In this document: positions 25,454-37,300 of the stretch, piece by piece
How positions within the stretch are numbered: the stretch's first letter is position 1
Layout: every line of letters begins with the position of its first letter
DNA from: Intoshia linei
Lineage: Eukaryota > Orthonectida > Rhopaluridae
NCBI GenBank assembly: GCA_001642005.1
Contig: LWCA01000055.1
Coordinates: forward strand, 1 to 64,000
Direction: 5' to 3'
DNA: 64,000 nt
Made by a program: the position numbers and the translations under genes
The notes under the pieces: generated by a model
What the model was told of the DNA's origin: nothing
Seen by the model: the letters and a program-made list of their open reading frames with translations, nothing else
Database searches by the model: none

Positions 25454-26162
25454 CAGTGATTTTTAAGAGGTCATGTGGTCCTTAAAGTCAACTGGATAAA
25501 TTACACGTATAGGCGTCCACCAGCTTTACATTGCCGTCGCATTCTCGACAATGGAGGAAATTTTGGTCTCCAGTAATATGCTAAACCGTCTGATCTATTC
25601 TATTTGCACTATTAATTTCTGAAAAAAAGGTCCAATCTGTGTTTGTTATTTTTATTAAAAATTACCTCATATTATTGTCACCTGCATTTAAATATGGGTA
25701 CATTTAAATTTTTTTCGAGTCGAATTTAAAATTTGAATTTGATTTTGAAAATCAAACAAGTTCGAGAATTTATTAAACTGTATACTCTGATACGAATTTT
25801 AAAATCATAAATATTATCATAAATTTAAATTTAAAAAAAAATCTCCAGGTCCTGTTAACACACACACACAAAAATTTCAATCTGAATAAGTGATGCCTTC
25901 ACGGTCAAAAAAGCATTTTTATTTTGATATATTTTTTTTCCGAAATATTTTAATAAAACAAAAAATCTGAAATAATTAACGGTCCAAAAATTAAAAAAAA
26001 GATTATTCTGATAAAGCTTATTCCAGTTAATATAAATACAAAATTTATACTTCAGAAAACTACGCATACCAGGTGAAAAATAACTTTTACTATATTATCA
26101 AGGCTACGAATAATATAAAATAGCTGAAGGGGTCATAGACAGAAAAAGGTTAAGACCCACTA
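25454..26162. mobile_element. hAT-type element with Helitron-family sequence inside
   Basis: The start is CAGTGATTTTTAAGAGG and the end AAAGGTTAAGACCCACTA, an imperfect inverted pair, flanked by the 8-base duplication ATGTAGAC (25446-25453 and 26163-26170). The interior from about 25730 to 26080 matches the Helitron-like family, so one element is nested in the other. The reverse frame at 25855-26067 lies inside this repeat. Confidence 0.75.
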
Positions 26163-26249
26163 ATGTAGACACTCTATCTGATATATTCCGAGTGTGAAAA
26201 ACAAATTTTTTAGTTATTTTATTATTGCCCATTGATTTTAATTTTTTAG

Positions 26250-26983
26250 GATTTGATTGATAATGAATATTTTAATCATTGGACAATGAATAAAAAAGGT
26301 ATTTTTAGTCTAATAAAACTAGTTGTATAATATAGTACAAGTAATTTATCATCTATTATAATAGTTACAGAAATTTCGTGCGATAAAATACCTTGCAACA
26401 TTACAAATATGGATTTTTTCAATCGAATTTGTAACAATGAGATTGTACGTGAAGGTGGAGAAATTTGTGGGTGTATGGATGTTATGTGTAATGATTATAT
26501 AATTGATAATGAACTGAAAAAGGTAATATTATTGAATCAACTACAAAAGCATTTTCCTAACCTACTTTTGTGGGCCGGTAAAGGTATAAAATTTATAAAA
26601 TGTTATTAGAGTGGTTTTCATCGGGACATAGATCGCTATTTTTGATTTATTTGAAATAATTATGGTATTTTTCTTCGACCATTTTACCTCTAGAAAATTA
26701 TACGGAGCGGTGATGGAAAACGCTGAATTACATCGTTGTATAACATAGTGAAGATTAAAATAATTTATTTACAATTTTAATAATAGTTATTTTATTGTTT
26801 TAGTTATTAATATTTCCTGAAGAAAGTGATTTCTTTGATATATATTCCTCCGATGAAAGAAAACAGTTCATTTTTCTTCTTTTAAAACATTTAGTTATAG
26901 GTGGAAAATTTTGTCAATATGATAGTAATATTGAAACATACATTTCTACAATCAAATCAATATACAAATATTTAATAACGTAA
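26250..26983 (+). CDS. Gene 3 (partial): cysteine-rich member of the secreted cluster
   Basis: Three exons fit in phase: 26250-26298 (phase 0 to 1; DLIDNEYFNHWTMNKK), 26371-26522 (ending phase 0) and 26804-26983 with a stop. The middle exon has six cysteines (SCDKIPCNIT, NRICNN, EICGCMDVMC). The last exon (LLIFPEESDFFDIYSSDE, then KQFIFLLLKHLVIGGKFC) resembles the terminal exon at 31103 and more weakly those of genes 1 and 2. No signal peptide exon was found, so the 5' end is missing or unrecognised. An alternative donor at 26582 would not join to the last exon without a stop. Confidence 0.45.
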
Positions 26984-28311
26984 TAGTATTAATAGTGACG
27001 CGACGGTTATTAAATTTTTAACGATTCTGATTAGAAAAAGTTTGGAAAAGCTGAATTCTATCTATCTGCAATTTAAAATATATATCATACATTAGGGTGT
27101 CACATTTTTTGAACAATTTTAGAATTCGATGGGCAATTAGCACTAAAAGTGTGTATTTTTAAAATAGAAAAACAAATTCGCAATCAAAAATATTTAACGC
27201 TATCTATTCGAGTTGCGTTTGTCATTTTAAATATCACTATAAGTATTATAAAAAAATTAAAACTGAACTTTATTTTAATGGAAATCGGGGTTTGAGCTTT
27301 AAAACGTGGTACCGCCTTTATAATACTGTTCTCCATGTTTAGTTATACAGTTTATTTTTTTAAATTTTTTCTAGTTTTTTTGGATTTTATTAACGATTTA
27401 ATTTCTCTAATTTCGATAAAAGAATTCTGGTTATTTACAATATAATAAATTTATTCAAATACAATACATTCACGATCTTGTTAATCATGTTTGCAAAAAT
27501 AAAGTCGTGTTTGCAATGAATATGGTCAATACAGAGATTCCATAATATACCAAAATTTATTACATATTTTTTGTTAAAATAACTTTTAAGTCATTTTTAA
27601 GAAGCACAAATTAAATTAATCTATCACAATATATTCGGAAAATTTTTTTTCATGATAATTGTATCATAATAATTTTTAATTGCACATGTTTCGATAATTA
27701 TATTTAAATTTTATATTATTTAATTAAATAAATTTATATTTATAATTTTAAATATATTTATATAGAGTTAATATTATTTGCATGAATTGTTGTTTCAAGA
27801 ACATGATTGGATGTAATTCTACTTTTACAACCAGAACTTACACATTTCCAGTATAATGTGGTCATGTTCCTTTAATGTATTGTATACATATATCTAAAGT
27901 GGTATAGCTTAGCCTTTCCTCTTATTGTCGAAAATAATTTTATACTGTTCGATTATATGTTGATGTTAGTCTCTTCCATTAAGTCTTTTGTTTATAATTC
28001 GAGTGACTATTATTAAGAGATTAAAATTATTTTTCAATTAAAAATAATCTTGTTGCGATTTTTTATTATAAAGTATTATAATCAAAATATTTTACCTTTT
28101 TTTTCTTGGACAGATTACAGTGCCAATATAATTTAATTGAAATATAATATTAGATTAATTAATATCTAATCATTATTTATTATTAATCTCGCCTTATAAC
28201 TACTGCAGCACATACATACTTTACGCTATTGAATATTTGATTTACGTTTATTGTTTTTATATCAATATCAATTTCAATTCAATTTTATTGCAATTTTTTA
28301 AAATACTAAAA

Positions 28312-28824
28312 ATGACCACAAGAATTGGAGATATTTTGGTTGGTCCATATGTCGGTTTCATTTTTAATGAACAGAAGCTACCTACTAGTAAAAATGTTCT
28401 TTGTAGAATATTGTCAAAAAAGAATCAAAACATAATATTGCCATTTCGTGGTATTGCAAGAGAGATTTTAGATATATATTGTAAAACTGGATTAAATTTA
28501 ATAGGCATTGAACCTATTTATGTTAAATTAAAATATTTATTTCAAAATTACAAAAATGCATTAAGAAATCCTAATTTTTATGTATCAAACAATTTTAAGC
28601 ATGACTTAAATGCTTTATGTGAGGTTGCCAAATTCGAGCAAAGCAAGACACTTAGTGAAGATATAGATTTTTTCGAGAAGCAAAAAATCGGAACAGGATA
28701 TATGGCCAGGGAACAAAATGATACTCCACATAAAAAAGAAATATTGGGTACCAGTAAAAGTGAAAAAAACTATTATATTAAAAAGAAAAATTCGTATGGC
28801 CCGTCAATGTGGATCTTATGGTAG
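28312..28824 (+). pseudogene. N-terminal part of a DDE-like transposon protein
   Basis: The frame starts MTTRIGDILVGPYVGF and continues about 170 residues, through PIYVKLKYLFQNYKNALRN and EDIDFFEKQKIGTGYMARE. These match what I recall of the N-terminal region of the family: a helical spacer ending in an ED..F....R segment. A frame change near 28790 moves the continuation (RMARQCGSYGSPSF) to another frame, which ends at 28900. An upstream in-frame extension to 28237 is possible, but the ATG at 28312 has the better context. It lies inside the TIR element 27094-29616, so it is transposon and not host coding sequence. Confidence 0.55.
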
Positions 28825-29349
28825 TCCATCATTTAATTATGATATGTCAACTGAAGAAAATATATTTAAAGAGAAAGACGATTTTAAAATTAATATGTAA
28901 CGCGTATGTAACTCTAAGTCAATTTTAACACGAGGGGCAGCTATATTAATGGTAAATTATTAACACTAATGTAAATTAAGGTTTGGCAACCTTTTTCATT
29001 TTGTGGATGACTTTTATCAAACTTTACACATGATAAATTTTATAAAAATTTTATTATAATACAAACAAATAAATGTTTGGCGTAGGTAATATCAAATCAT
29101 GATTAATTTTGATAAATTTATTATTCACGTTAATTAATGTAACAATGCATTCTAATCAAAATTTTAATCCCATTTTTTATGACGGTTATATATTGATTGA
29201 TAAAAATTTAAAAATAAATCATTTACTCAAAGGGCCACCAAAATTAATATGTGGACCACTGGTTGCCGACTTCAAATACAAATAATGTATATATTAAATT
29301 TATGTTAATTAAATAACATGTATTATTATTAAAGTATATATTAATTTAG

Positions 29350-29541
29350 GGTACATCTCATAAAACCAATAGAAGGAACAGAATGTTGGTTAGAATGAAA
29401 GACATGAAAACTATTCGGAGTTTAGTTAACAAAATTGTCAAATTTGTTATATATTTTGATAGCAAAAAATTTGGAACCGACGAAAAAATTGCAGTGGTGG
29501 CAATTGACACCGAAGCAGCCAAAGAAATTGTTTACAATTGA
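29350..29541 (+). pseudogene. C-terminal fragment of the DDE-like transposon protein
   Basis: Open to a TGA at 29541, it reads RMLVRMKDMKTIRSLVNK then FVIYFDSKKFGTDEKIAVVA. The YFDSKK segment aligns with YFDGKQ in the second copy at 46464-46727, the first acidic catalytic position proposed for this family. The rest of the enzyme core is missing. Confidence 0.5.
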
Positions 29542-30124
29542 ATTATAATTGAACATTGAAAAAATACACACGTTTAGTGCTAATTGCCCTTGATTCTTTG
29601 ATGGGTGTGACACCCTAATATACATTGTACATTATGTATATTATACAATTTATATTAGGCATTTTATATATACACTTTTTGTAATACATTGTATATTTAT
29701 TTTTTTAAACGGTGATTAAAAACATACAGTGAAGCTACTATTCGCCAAAATCGGAAAGTCAACATTATTTGGTAAATAAAATAACGTATTTTCTTGGAAC
29801 CTGCTGACAATGTAGTATATATCATTATTGTTAATACTGAATCCAGTATTTATCTACACTTTCCAGTTCTCTAGTTATCCATATATTTAAGGCTTTTCTA
29901 TATAACATTTTTGGTCTCATTTTGCAAAAGAGTAGGCGATTTTTTTCACGTTAGCCAATCCCTCTTAATCGTCGTGTCACTAATTATAATTATTCATCAG
30001 TTATTTATATTTTCTTTATGTAATTTTTTTAGTGTCTACAAGGACAGTAAAACGGATGATATGATTATAAGTTCCATTGTGTACAAATTTAATTTTAAGG
30101 TATTTCCTTATTTATATAAATTAA

Positions 30125-30197
30125 CTAGCTTTACTGTTATGTACTTCGTAAAAACAGCAGATAGATTTGCCAACGGTCGACTTTTTAATTGATTATA
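30125..30197 (-). mobile_element. Helitron-like 3'-end fragment abutting the mariner copy
   Basis: Starts CTAGCTTTACTGTTATGTAC and is nearly identical to 22671-22735, including the bases preceding it (TATTTATATAAATTAA). It is interrupted by the mariner element at 30200. Confidence 0.65.
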
Positions 30198-30199
30198 TA

Positions 30200-30824
30200 C
30201 AGTGTGTACCATTTAAAACAGTGCACTTAAAAATAAGAAGTTTATTAAAAAACATTTTGACTGTAATAATTAAATTTGCTCATTTATAAAATTATTTGGA
30301 TATTTATCTAAAGTATTTAGGAAAAAGTTAGAAACTTAAAATTATTTAATTTACAATAAATGTTCAAAATGACCACCATCAGATTGGATACATAAATCAA
30401 TGCGTTTAAGGAAATTGTTGTAAACATTAGATAATTTTAGAGTGCTAATTGAGTTAATACTGTTAATGATATTGTTTTTTACGGATTCCATATTTGAAAG
30501 GGAATTTTTATAAATTTTAGATTTTATTGTTCCCCACAAATAAAAATCACATGGCGTTAAATCAGGAGACCTTGGTGACCATATACTTTTTGATATTATT
30601 TTTTCGTTGAATTTTTGATTTAACCAATTCATGGATATAAATAAAGTATGGCATGTTTTAAACTCGATTAATAGCTAGACAAGAAATATTCTTTTACTCG
30701 TGGTTAACATTTCAAAAAATTAATATGAACTTGTTTTTATACAGTTGATTTGTTTTTTATTTCGTTAGTGCACTCATAATATGAAATGTTTTAACAAGTG
30801 CACTGTTCTGAATAGTACACGCTG
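30200..30824 (-). mobile_element. Internally deleted mariner element with both TIRs
   Basis: The terminal repeats are CAGTGTGTACCATTTAAAAC and the inverted partner ending in AGTACACGCTG, with TA on both sides as expected for mariner target duplication. On the reverse strand, 30632-30351 is an open frame with MNWLNQKFNEKIISKSIW then SPRSPDLTPCDFYLWG and a C-terminus at HFEHLL. The N-terminal DNA-binding part and the first catalytic residues are missing, so at 625 bp the element is non-autonomous. Confidence 0.8.
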
Positions 30825-31207
30825 TACAACGAGTGTATAATTGTAAGAACAATCCAATTGTTACAACCCTAAAAAATCATCATAGAAAACGTGAATTCCA
30901 GAAAAAATAAAAATTTAAATACATGTAGTACTTCTTTCTTCTATGATGAATTTCTGATAAAGCAATGTTTCCATTGAAATTTAATCCATTTAATAATAAT
31001 TGATTAAAGCTCAAAATTAAACTAAAAATTAGATTTTATAACACGTTTTGAGTCATTATATTTATATTTTTACGTATTATAATATAATCAAATATATTTT
31101 AGATTGCTGGTGAATGGATAATACCACCAGAAGATTTGGAACATTTTATCTATATTATTGTAGATCCTGTATATCGAAAATGTTTGTTAATGCTCCAATT
31201 AAAATAA

Positions 31208-32294
31208 AATAATTAATTAACTGTGTGCGACACCTTATACCAGCCATTCTTAATATTTACGACAGCGCGCACTAGTGTGCGCTGAGATATTTAAAGTAAA
31301 TCTTAATTTTATAGAAAAAAATGTGTGGGTCCAAATTGTCAAATGAGGCAATACTTCATAGAAGGTTATTGAAAAATTTGAAATCTGAAGATTCTCATCT
31401 TTAAAATATAGAATGAAAATTATTCTCTTACTAATTCAGATTTAACTAAGGTTGTTAAATAAAGAAAAACAACATTCAAAAATATTTGAAATAACCATAA
31501 CCGTATCTATAAATGCTCAATTAGCATCATTTGAAATATCATAATTAATATCACTGTCACTATCGCTGTTATCAGATCCGTCTTAATCCACTTCGTGGCT
31601 CTGGGCTAAGAAAAGGGCCGGAGCCCCTTTAAAGTTTTGAGCGAAGCGATAAAAAAATTTTAGGGCCCCTTTTTAGAAGACAGGGCATACTGTTGGTTAG
31701 CGACTTATTAGAGTTTTATTTCATTGAGTATTAATAAAAGCATTAAAAGATATTATGTAGGTTTTTAGTCACTTATTTCTTTTACCCCATGCCTTAAAAC
31801 GGCCTTGGTTGTTATGCCTTTTGCAATAGTCGCTATTTTGAAGTTTCTATTAATATTGAACAACTTTGGGGAACAGTCCTTTAAAGGATCAGTTTTGGCA
31901 AATTATTAGCTTTCCTGTAGTTACAACCGTAGATCAGAACGGAACCACCTTGAAATGATTTGATAATTTTATTCTGATAGTATTATTACGACTCGTAATC
32001 CTACGTAATTTACGACGGTAGTATAACTAAAAATACAAAATTCAAAACTATAAATATTTAATTATCGCTCACATAGCAAAATAATGAAAACCAAATAAGT
32101 TTCTATTAATATGGTAATTTTATATACAGTATGTAATATGTGTAGTTATTATAATATATTTATGACAGCCGAATTTAATTTATTTTTATACAACCTTCAG
32201 AATCTTACCTCAAAATTTTTACAATTTTGAATTTAAATGTTAATACGTGGTACTAGATATGAACAGACCTAACATTATTATATGAATTATTTAG
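31208..32294. other. Intergenic sequence with unclassified repeats
   Basis: The stretch 31240-31330 has a GCGCGCACTAGTGTGCGC palindrome typical of decayed transposon ends. The stretch 31600-31700 contains AAGGGCCGGAGCCCCTTT and a run resembling hAT-type ends. The 5' exon of the neuroguidin-like gene may lie near 32230-32280 but could not be located. Confidence 0.35.
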
Positions 32295-33649
32295 AAATAC
32301 AATATTAGTGATATCGAAGAATTTGAATCACTAGAAAAGCACCTGTCTCTATTACTCGACAAATCTAATGATGTCGAACGAGAATTTAATGAATATCTTC
32401 TATCATCAAAGGTTATCAAATTTAAATTATGTTATCACTGTTATGCTATTTGATAACATGGTTTATTAAAAGTGTTGGCAGCAGTAGTGATTCTGCCTCA
32501 TATTTAATGTTAGCATAATTCAATACCCATAAATAATTTGTAATAATTATTAAACCTAGCACGATGAAAACTTGAAAAAATTATCCGGTCGTTTACTTCT
32601 GTACAATATCAATTTATTAAATCTTTGTTATCAAAGATTTTCTGGTTTGTCAATATTTGGAACAGAATACGTTCAAAATACTGTTTCTAGTCGAATTGTA
32701 AGTTTTTAAAAATTTTGTTTATTTTCATAATTTAATTTAGAATTTGGAAAAAAATATGAATCAAATTGATTTAAAATGTGAAGCAAAAAATTCAAATAGT
32801 AAAAATTAAATTAATTTTTTATTACAATTACAATGTACTTTGTTGTCGATAGCTTTTATAATATTACTTTTTTCAAATTATAATTTCATCATTTAGAAAC
32901 ATTTGAAAATGAACAAACAAATTCAAAGCCAGATATTTCGGACCTTAGCGATGAGGAGGTTTATTTAATTTACATTTTAATAATTAGTTTAATATAATTA
33001 TATGAACATAGGAAACAACGGACAAGTTCAGGCCTTCCAAAATTGCTCCTGTTCATTTTGGTAATTTATTCTCTTAATTCAACTTATTTCACAATTTTTC
33101 TTTTTTCTAATAAAATTTCTCAACATTTAATCATTGTTAAATGAACTTAGTTAATTTTTCTTACAATTTGTTAATAGAATTGATTTGAAAAAAATATTTT
33201 CTTTTATAGAAAATTTTATGTATTTATTTTTTAGATGAACTTACATTTGCTGAAAAGCGAGAAAAAAACAAGAACAAGATTAAAAAAAGGAAAATGGATG
33301 AAAATCTCATAGCTCAATTGAAGGATGAATATGGAGATGAACCAGAAGAACAATCATCTGTAATAAATTTTTATTTTAAATAAATCAATATTTTTTGATT
33401 TTAGAATATATTTGGTGTTGAAAAGAACGATAAAGAAGATAAAGAGTAAATTCTTAATAAATTTTTAGTTTAAAAAAAAAATTTATAGATATCGTGAAGA
33501 AAACTACAAAGCCATAAATATTCGTAAAACCAAAAAGGTTTCAGTATTATATAAATCTTTAATTTATATTTTAGGCACGCCGTCTTCAAGAAAGGAAAGG
33601 AGTGAGTTTTGACTGTAAATTAAATTTTTCAGATTCTGATGAAATGTAA
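32295..33649 (+). CDS. NGDN: Neuroguidin/Lcp5-like protein (Sas10/Utp3/C1D family)
   Basis: Family members act in the nucleolar small-subunit processome; vertebrate neuroguidin also has a translational-repressor role. Exons: 32295-32411; 32560-32697; one with LEKNMNQIDLKCEAKNS; one with TFENEQTNSKPDISDLSDEE; one with FRPSKIAPVHF; one with FAEKREKNKNKIKKRK and NLIAQLKDEYGDEPEEQ; a short NIFGVEKNDKEDK exon; YREENYKAINIRKTKK; and a last exon ending LNFSDSDEM at 33649. All are phase-compatible. The RPSKIAPVHF, KREK..KK and LKDEYGDEPEE blocks follow the order of human neuroguidin (RLVPVHY, REKKRLERAKRR, LKEQYSDAPEE). Introns are tiny, several near 45-60 bp. The start codon exon is not found. Confidence 0.7.
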
Positions 33650-34319
33650 TATAATAACATTATAAAACTTGTCATGTTTGATATTAAAATTTTATTTATT
33701 TTTTATATTACCTGTCAACTTTCTTGGCTCATAGAAACTTTTTTTGGCCAAGTAAAGAGACGAAAAACATTAAACATTGTATTTATTAAAATGTAATACA
33801 ATTGTGACGATATTAGATATCAACTTTTTGAATTTAATAACATAACCTGTTTAAAATTATTTTTATTTGGCGCCATTTGTCTAGTTCTGTTTTTTCAATT
33901 TATATTATTGTGTTATGATTGTATATAAATAAATCACTTAATATTTTTACTAACGTTAGTAATTATTGAGATATACATCAATTAATTTTAGAACTATTTA
34001 TTATTATCTCGTTACCTTATTAACATAATCATTTTTTTACCGCAATTTTATAAATTTAGTATTTCAGGTAATATTTTTATTGATTACATATATTTGCATG
34101 TTTTTCAGCATTCACCAAGTAATTTTTGTTAAACAAATCAAAACAACAATGATTAATTCCATAAATCTTTAACAAAGTATCCATCAAAGAATTTGGAACT
34201 TGCAATGGTGACTGCCACAACGGATTTTCTTTTCAAAAAAGGTATATTTTTTTGTATTTAAAAATAAACATTTTATATAATAAATTTATTTAAAATTTTA
34301 ATGTCTTGATATTAAAAAT
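33650..34319. other. Intergenic gap between convergent genes
   Basis: The 3' ends of the neuroguidin-like (+) and basonuclin-like (-) genes face each other here. AATAAA-like signals occur on both strands, as expected for two 3' untranslated regions. A short forward ATG frame near 34205 ending at a GT has no partner exon. Confidence 0.4.
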
Positions 34320-37300
34320 TTAAATGTTAGCTTTGTTAATTGCATGAGTTAAAAAAGATAAATTAGAGATGGTCGATGATAATGAATTTCGATTATCTAC
34401 TGAATCATCACTCATGGATTTAACTTCCAAATCATTATGACGAATCGTTTTTTTATTAATATCCTCAATGTTACGAATTGGTATGGTGGATTTACGACGA
34501 TTTACATTCCTAGTTGTAGTAGTCAGTGTTGATGGTGTTAAATTTTTAGTATTTTGTGTCGTATTAGGATTAAATTGAATGCTGAATTGTACATCTTTAT
34601 AAACGTTTGTTTTTGTTGTATGAGTTAATGGACTTATACTCACTGGTCTTGAGTGGATTTTTGGGTTTGGGTTGTTACTGTGCCGGTTTCTGCTACGCCG
34701 AGATGTAAATGTTTGTTTGCACCCATTCACAAAGCATAAATGTTGTTCCTTTACTACACGTATAATATATTATATCTATATTAAAATATGAATGAATACT
34801 CCACATATATTTACAACCACCAGTCATCTGTATATCCAGAGACTGATCGGAGATCATGAAAAAATAATTTAGTTAGTCTTAAGGGAACAATGATAAAGTG
34901 TGTTCAACGTATAAATGACCCTCCCATATATTTATTTAATGTGAGGCTTCCGAAGAAGAATATCGGTCCGGTAGGTTCGGCATGCATACAATATTCAAAA
35001 AATGTTTTGCCCGTCCGTAACCGTAGAACTATACAATATACCTTCGAAACATCTTTTAAATTTTTATTCTATTTTCCCTTTTTGTAAAATTATGATTGCC
35101 ACTGGCCCGAAATAATTACATGAAAAAATTATAAACCTAATGATTAAATTCATATTTTAAATATATTACTAAATAAAATTACAATGAACAGCACTATGAT
35201 GGATTTTCAAAGCACCTCTATCGCAAAACGTTTTATTGCATATTTCACAAAAAGCACGTTTTTTTCCAATTTTGCTAGTCTTAGTTTTAAGCTTTTGCTT
35301 CGCATTGATTTTGTGAATGTCTTGTATAGCTTTTTGAAATTTTGGATAGCGTAGATTTTTAAAGGTTTGTTTGTTACTACTCAAATTTATAGGAGTAGAA
35401 TTCATATCGCAACCTAAAAATTCATTAAATTGTTAAAATATAAATACAGGTAGAGCTAGATTACTAAGGTTAATCTACATGTTCAACTATCCTACTTTTG
35501 AGAAAAATAAATTACAATATGATAATTATAAAGTACTAGCTTGGCTGTTTTGTACTACGTACAAACAGCTGCTTACTGAATGTAGTTATTCTTTTTACCA
35601 TTTTATGTTAAATTTGTAACAATTATCAATAAAAAAAATAACGTTTCAGTTAGTATAAATTTAATTTTATATTTTATATTACGTTGCTGTAGTGTCATAA
35701 ATTAATTAAAGTTACAAAATTTTTTGAAAATGCAAAATCATTCCGAAGGAATGAATTATATAGATTTTCACTTATAGGTCTTTACTGGAAATGTGTAGAC
35801 GTAGTAGACGAGTAGACGTAAAATCCACTTTTTTTTTTTGAAATTGTAGGATCAATATTTACATTTTCAATTTTTTATTTTTATCGAAATATTTGAAAAA
35901 TATTGGTTGATAATATATTAAAAATTATTTTTCACCGGGAATGCGTGGATTTCTGGGGTTGAAATTTTTGTATTTATATCAACTGGAATGAGCTCTATGA
36001 GAATAATCCTTTTTTTAATTTTCGGACTGTTAATTATCTGACATTTATTGTTTTAATAAAATGATTCGAAAAAAAAATATATGAATACTAAAATGCTTTT
36101 TTGACCGTGAAGTCGTCACTTATCAGATTTAAATTTTTTGTTATTAACATGATACAACTGTACCACCTGTAATTTTTTTTAAATTCTACGGCTGTTTTCA
36201 TAAAAAAAAGGGTAATTTGGGGTTTTGGTCTTGAAGATATAATTTTTTTATATGTAAATTTATGATAATGTTTATGATTTGAAAATCTGTATCAGCGTAT
36301 ATATTTTTTAAATTCTCCAACTCATTTGATTTTCAAAAAAAAGGACAATTGTGGTTTTTGACCCTTAAGATGTGAAATTAGGAGGTTGAAATTTATGTTA
36401 TTATACGCCCCGAAAAAAACTGTAATTGAAATGTGGTCTTTAAAAAATTCTAAGAGTGCTAGTTATTTTAAAAAAGTAACACACACAGACAGACACACAA
36501 ACAAAAATCGCGTCGCATTTTATATAAGTTAGGATATCCAAAATTCTACTTATATTTGAAACATTTTCACATCTTGTCCAGTGCCTTATTGGCACATATC
36601 GAAAAAATTTTGATACAACAGGAACTGGCGAACTGTAAAGAAAATGGATTTTATTATCAGTATTAATCAATAAACAAATCTATTTATATAGTGAGACAGA
36701 GTCGAAACTACTGTAGGAATAAACCGTAGTATTACCAACTATACATGTATAGCAAAAGTCAGTATATTCACCATTATATGTTATTATAACTCTGATATAT
36801 GAGAACATAGCTTAATAATAAGAGTACTTTTAAAAATGTAATTCAGTTCAGTGTGACGGTACCAAAATTTGATAGTTTAATCTCTTTGAAAAGCTTGATT
36901 ATCAAAAAATTTACTATACTTACATGTATCTTTTAATTGAAATTTAATTACTTTTTGTAGAAATGGACGATATATTTCCTATAGAAACGGTAGAATTGCT
37001 TCTCGTAGACATGTTTGATTTGTTTTGATTTTCAGAGTTAACAGAATAGGTATTGGTGCTATGTTTTGATAAATCTTCTGGTTTCATATCATTATTATAT
37101 GAATCAAATTTAGTATTTTTATTATTTTGAGTAGCTATGCTTGAAAAGGTATCTATGATACTTTTTTTAATTTCGAGTGGATGCATGCAGTCATTGTTTG
37201 TATTAGTAATTTTGTTCATTGATTGTTGTGTATCTTCACATATATACTGAAGAGCCAACTGTTTTGTTAAATTAAATGTTATAAATTTTTGTATCAAAAT

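Larger units (their letters stand above)
27094..29616 (+). mobile_element. TIR DNA transposon (AGGGTGTCAC ends) with a broken DDE-like gene
   Basis: The ends AGGGTGTCAC (27094) and GTGACACCCT (29616) are inverted. A second inverted stretch lies inside them: GGGCAATTAGCACTAAAAGT near 27135 and its complement near 29570, so the terminal repeats extend about 70 bases. The element carries the N-terminal reading frame at 28312-28824 and, after decayed sequence, a C-terminal piece at 29350-29541 with VIYFDSKKFGTDEKIAVVAI. I believe this protein family is widespread in arthropod genomes; the segment corresponds to its (H/Y)-(W/F)-DGK motif. Confidence 0.65.
30033..31207 (+). pseudogene. Gene 4 (remnant): last two exons of another cluster member
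   Basis: Exons 30033-30099 (ending phase 0; VYKDSKTDDMIISSIVYKF) and 31103-31207 (IAGEWIIPPEDLEHFIYIIV, then stop) join in phase. They resemble the last two exons of gene 3, including the phase-0 intron position. The intron has been invaded by a Helitron-like end and a mariner copy. No upstream exons were found, so this is probably a truncated relic. Confidence 0.4.

Noticed and set aside
29911-30192. Forward frame of 93 residues as a gene
   Set aside because: Its second half is Helitron-like end sequence; only the portion 30033-30099 in another context fits as an exon.
36440-36670. Reverse frame with FVCVSVCVCYF
   Set aside because: It is the translated ACACACAGACAG repeat at the 5' end of the Helitron-like copy.
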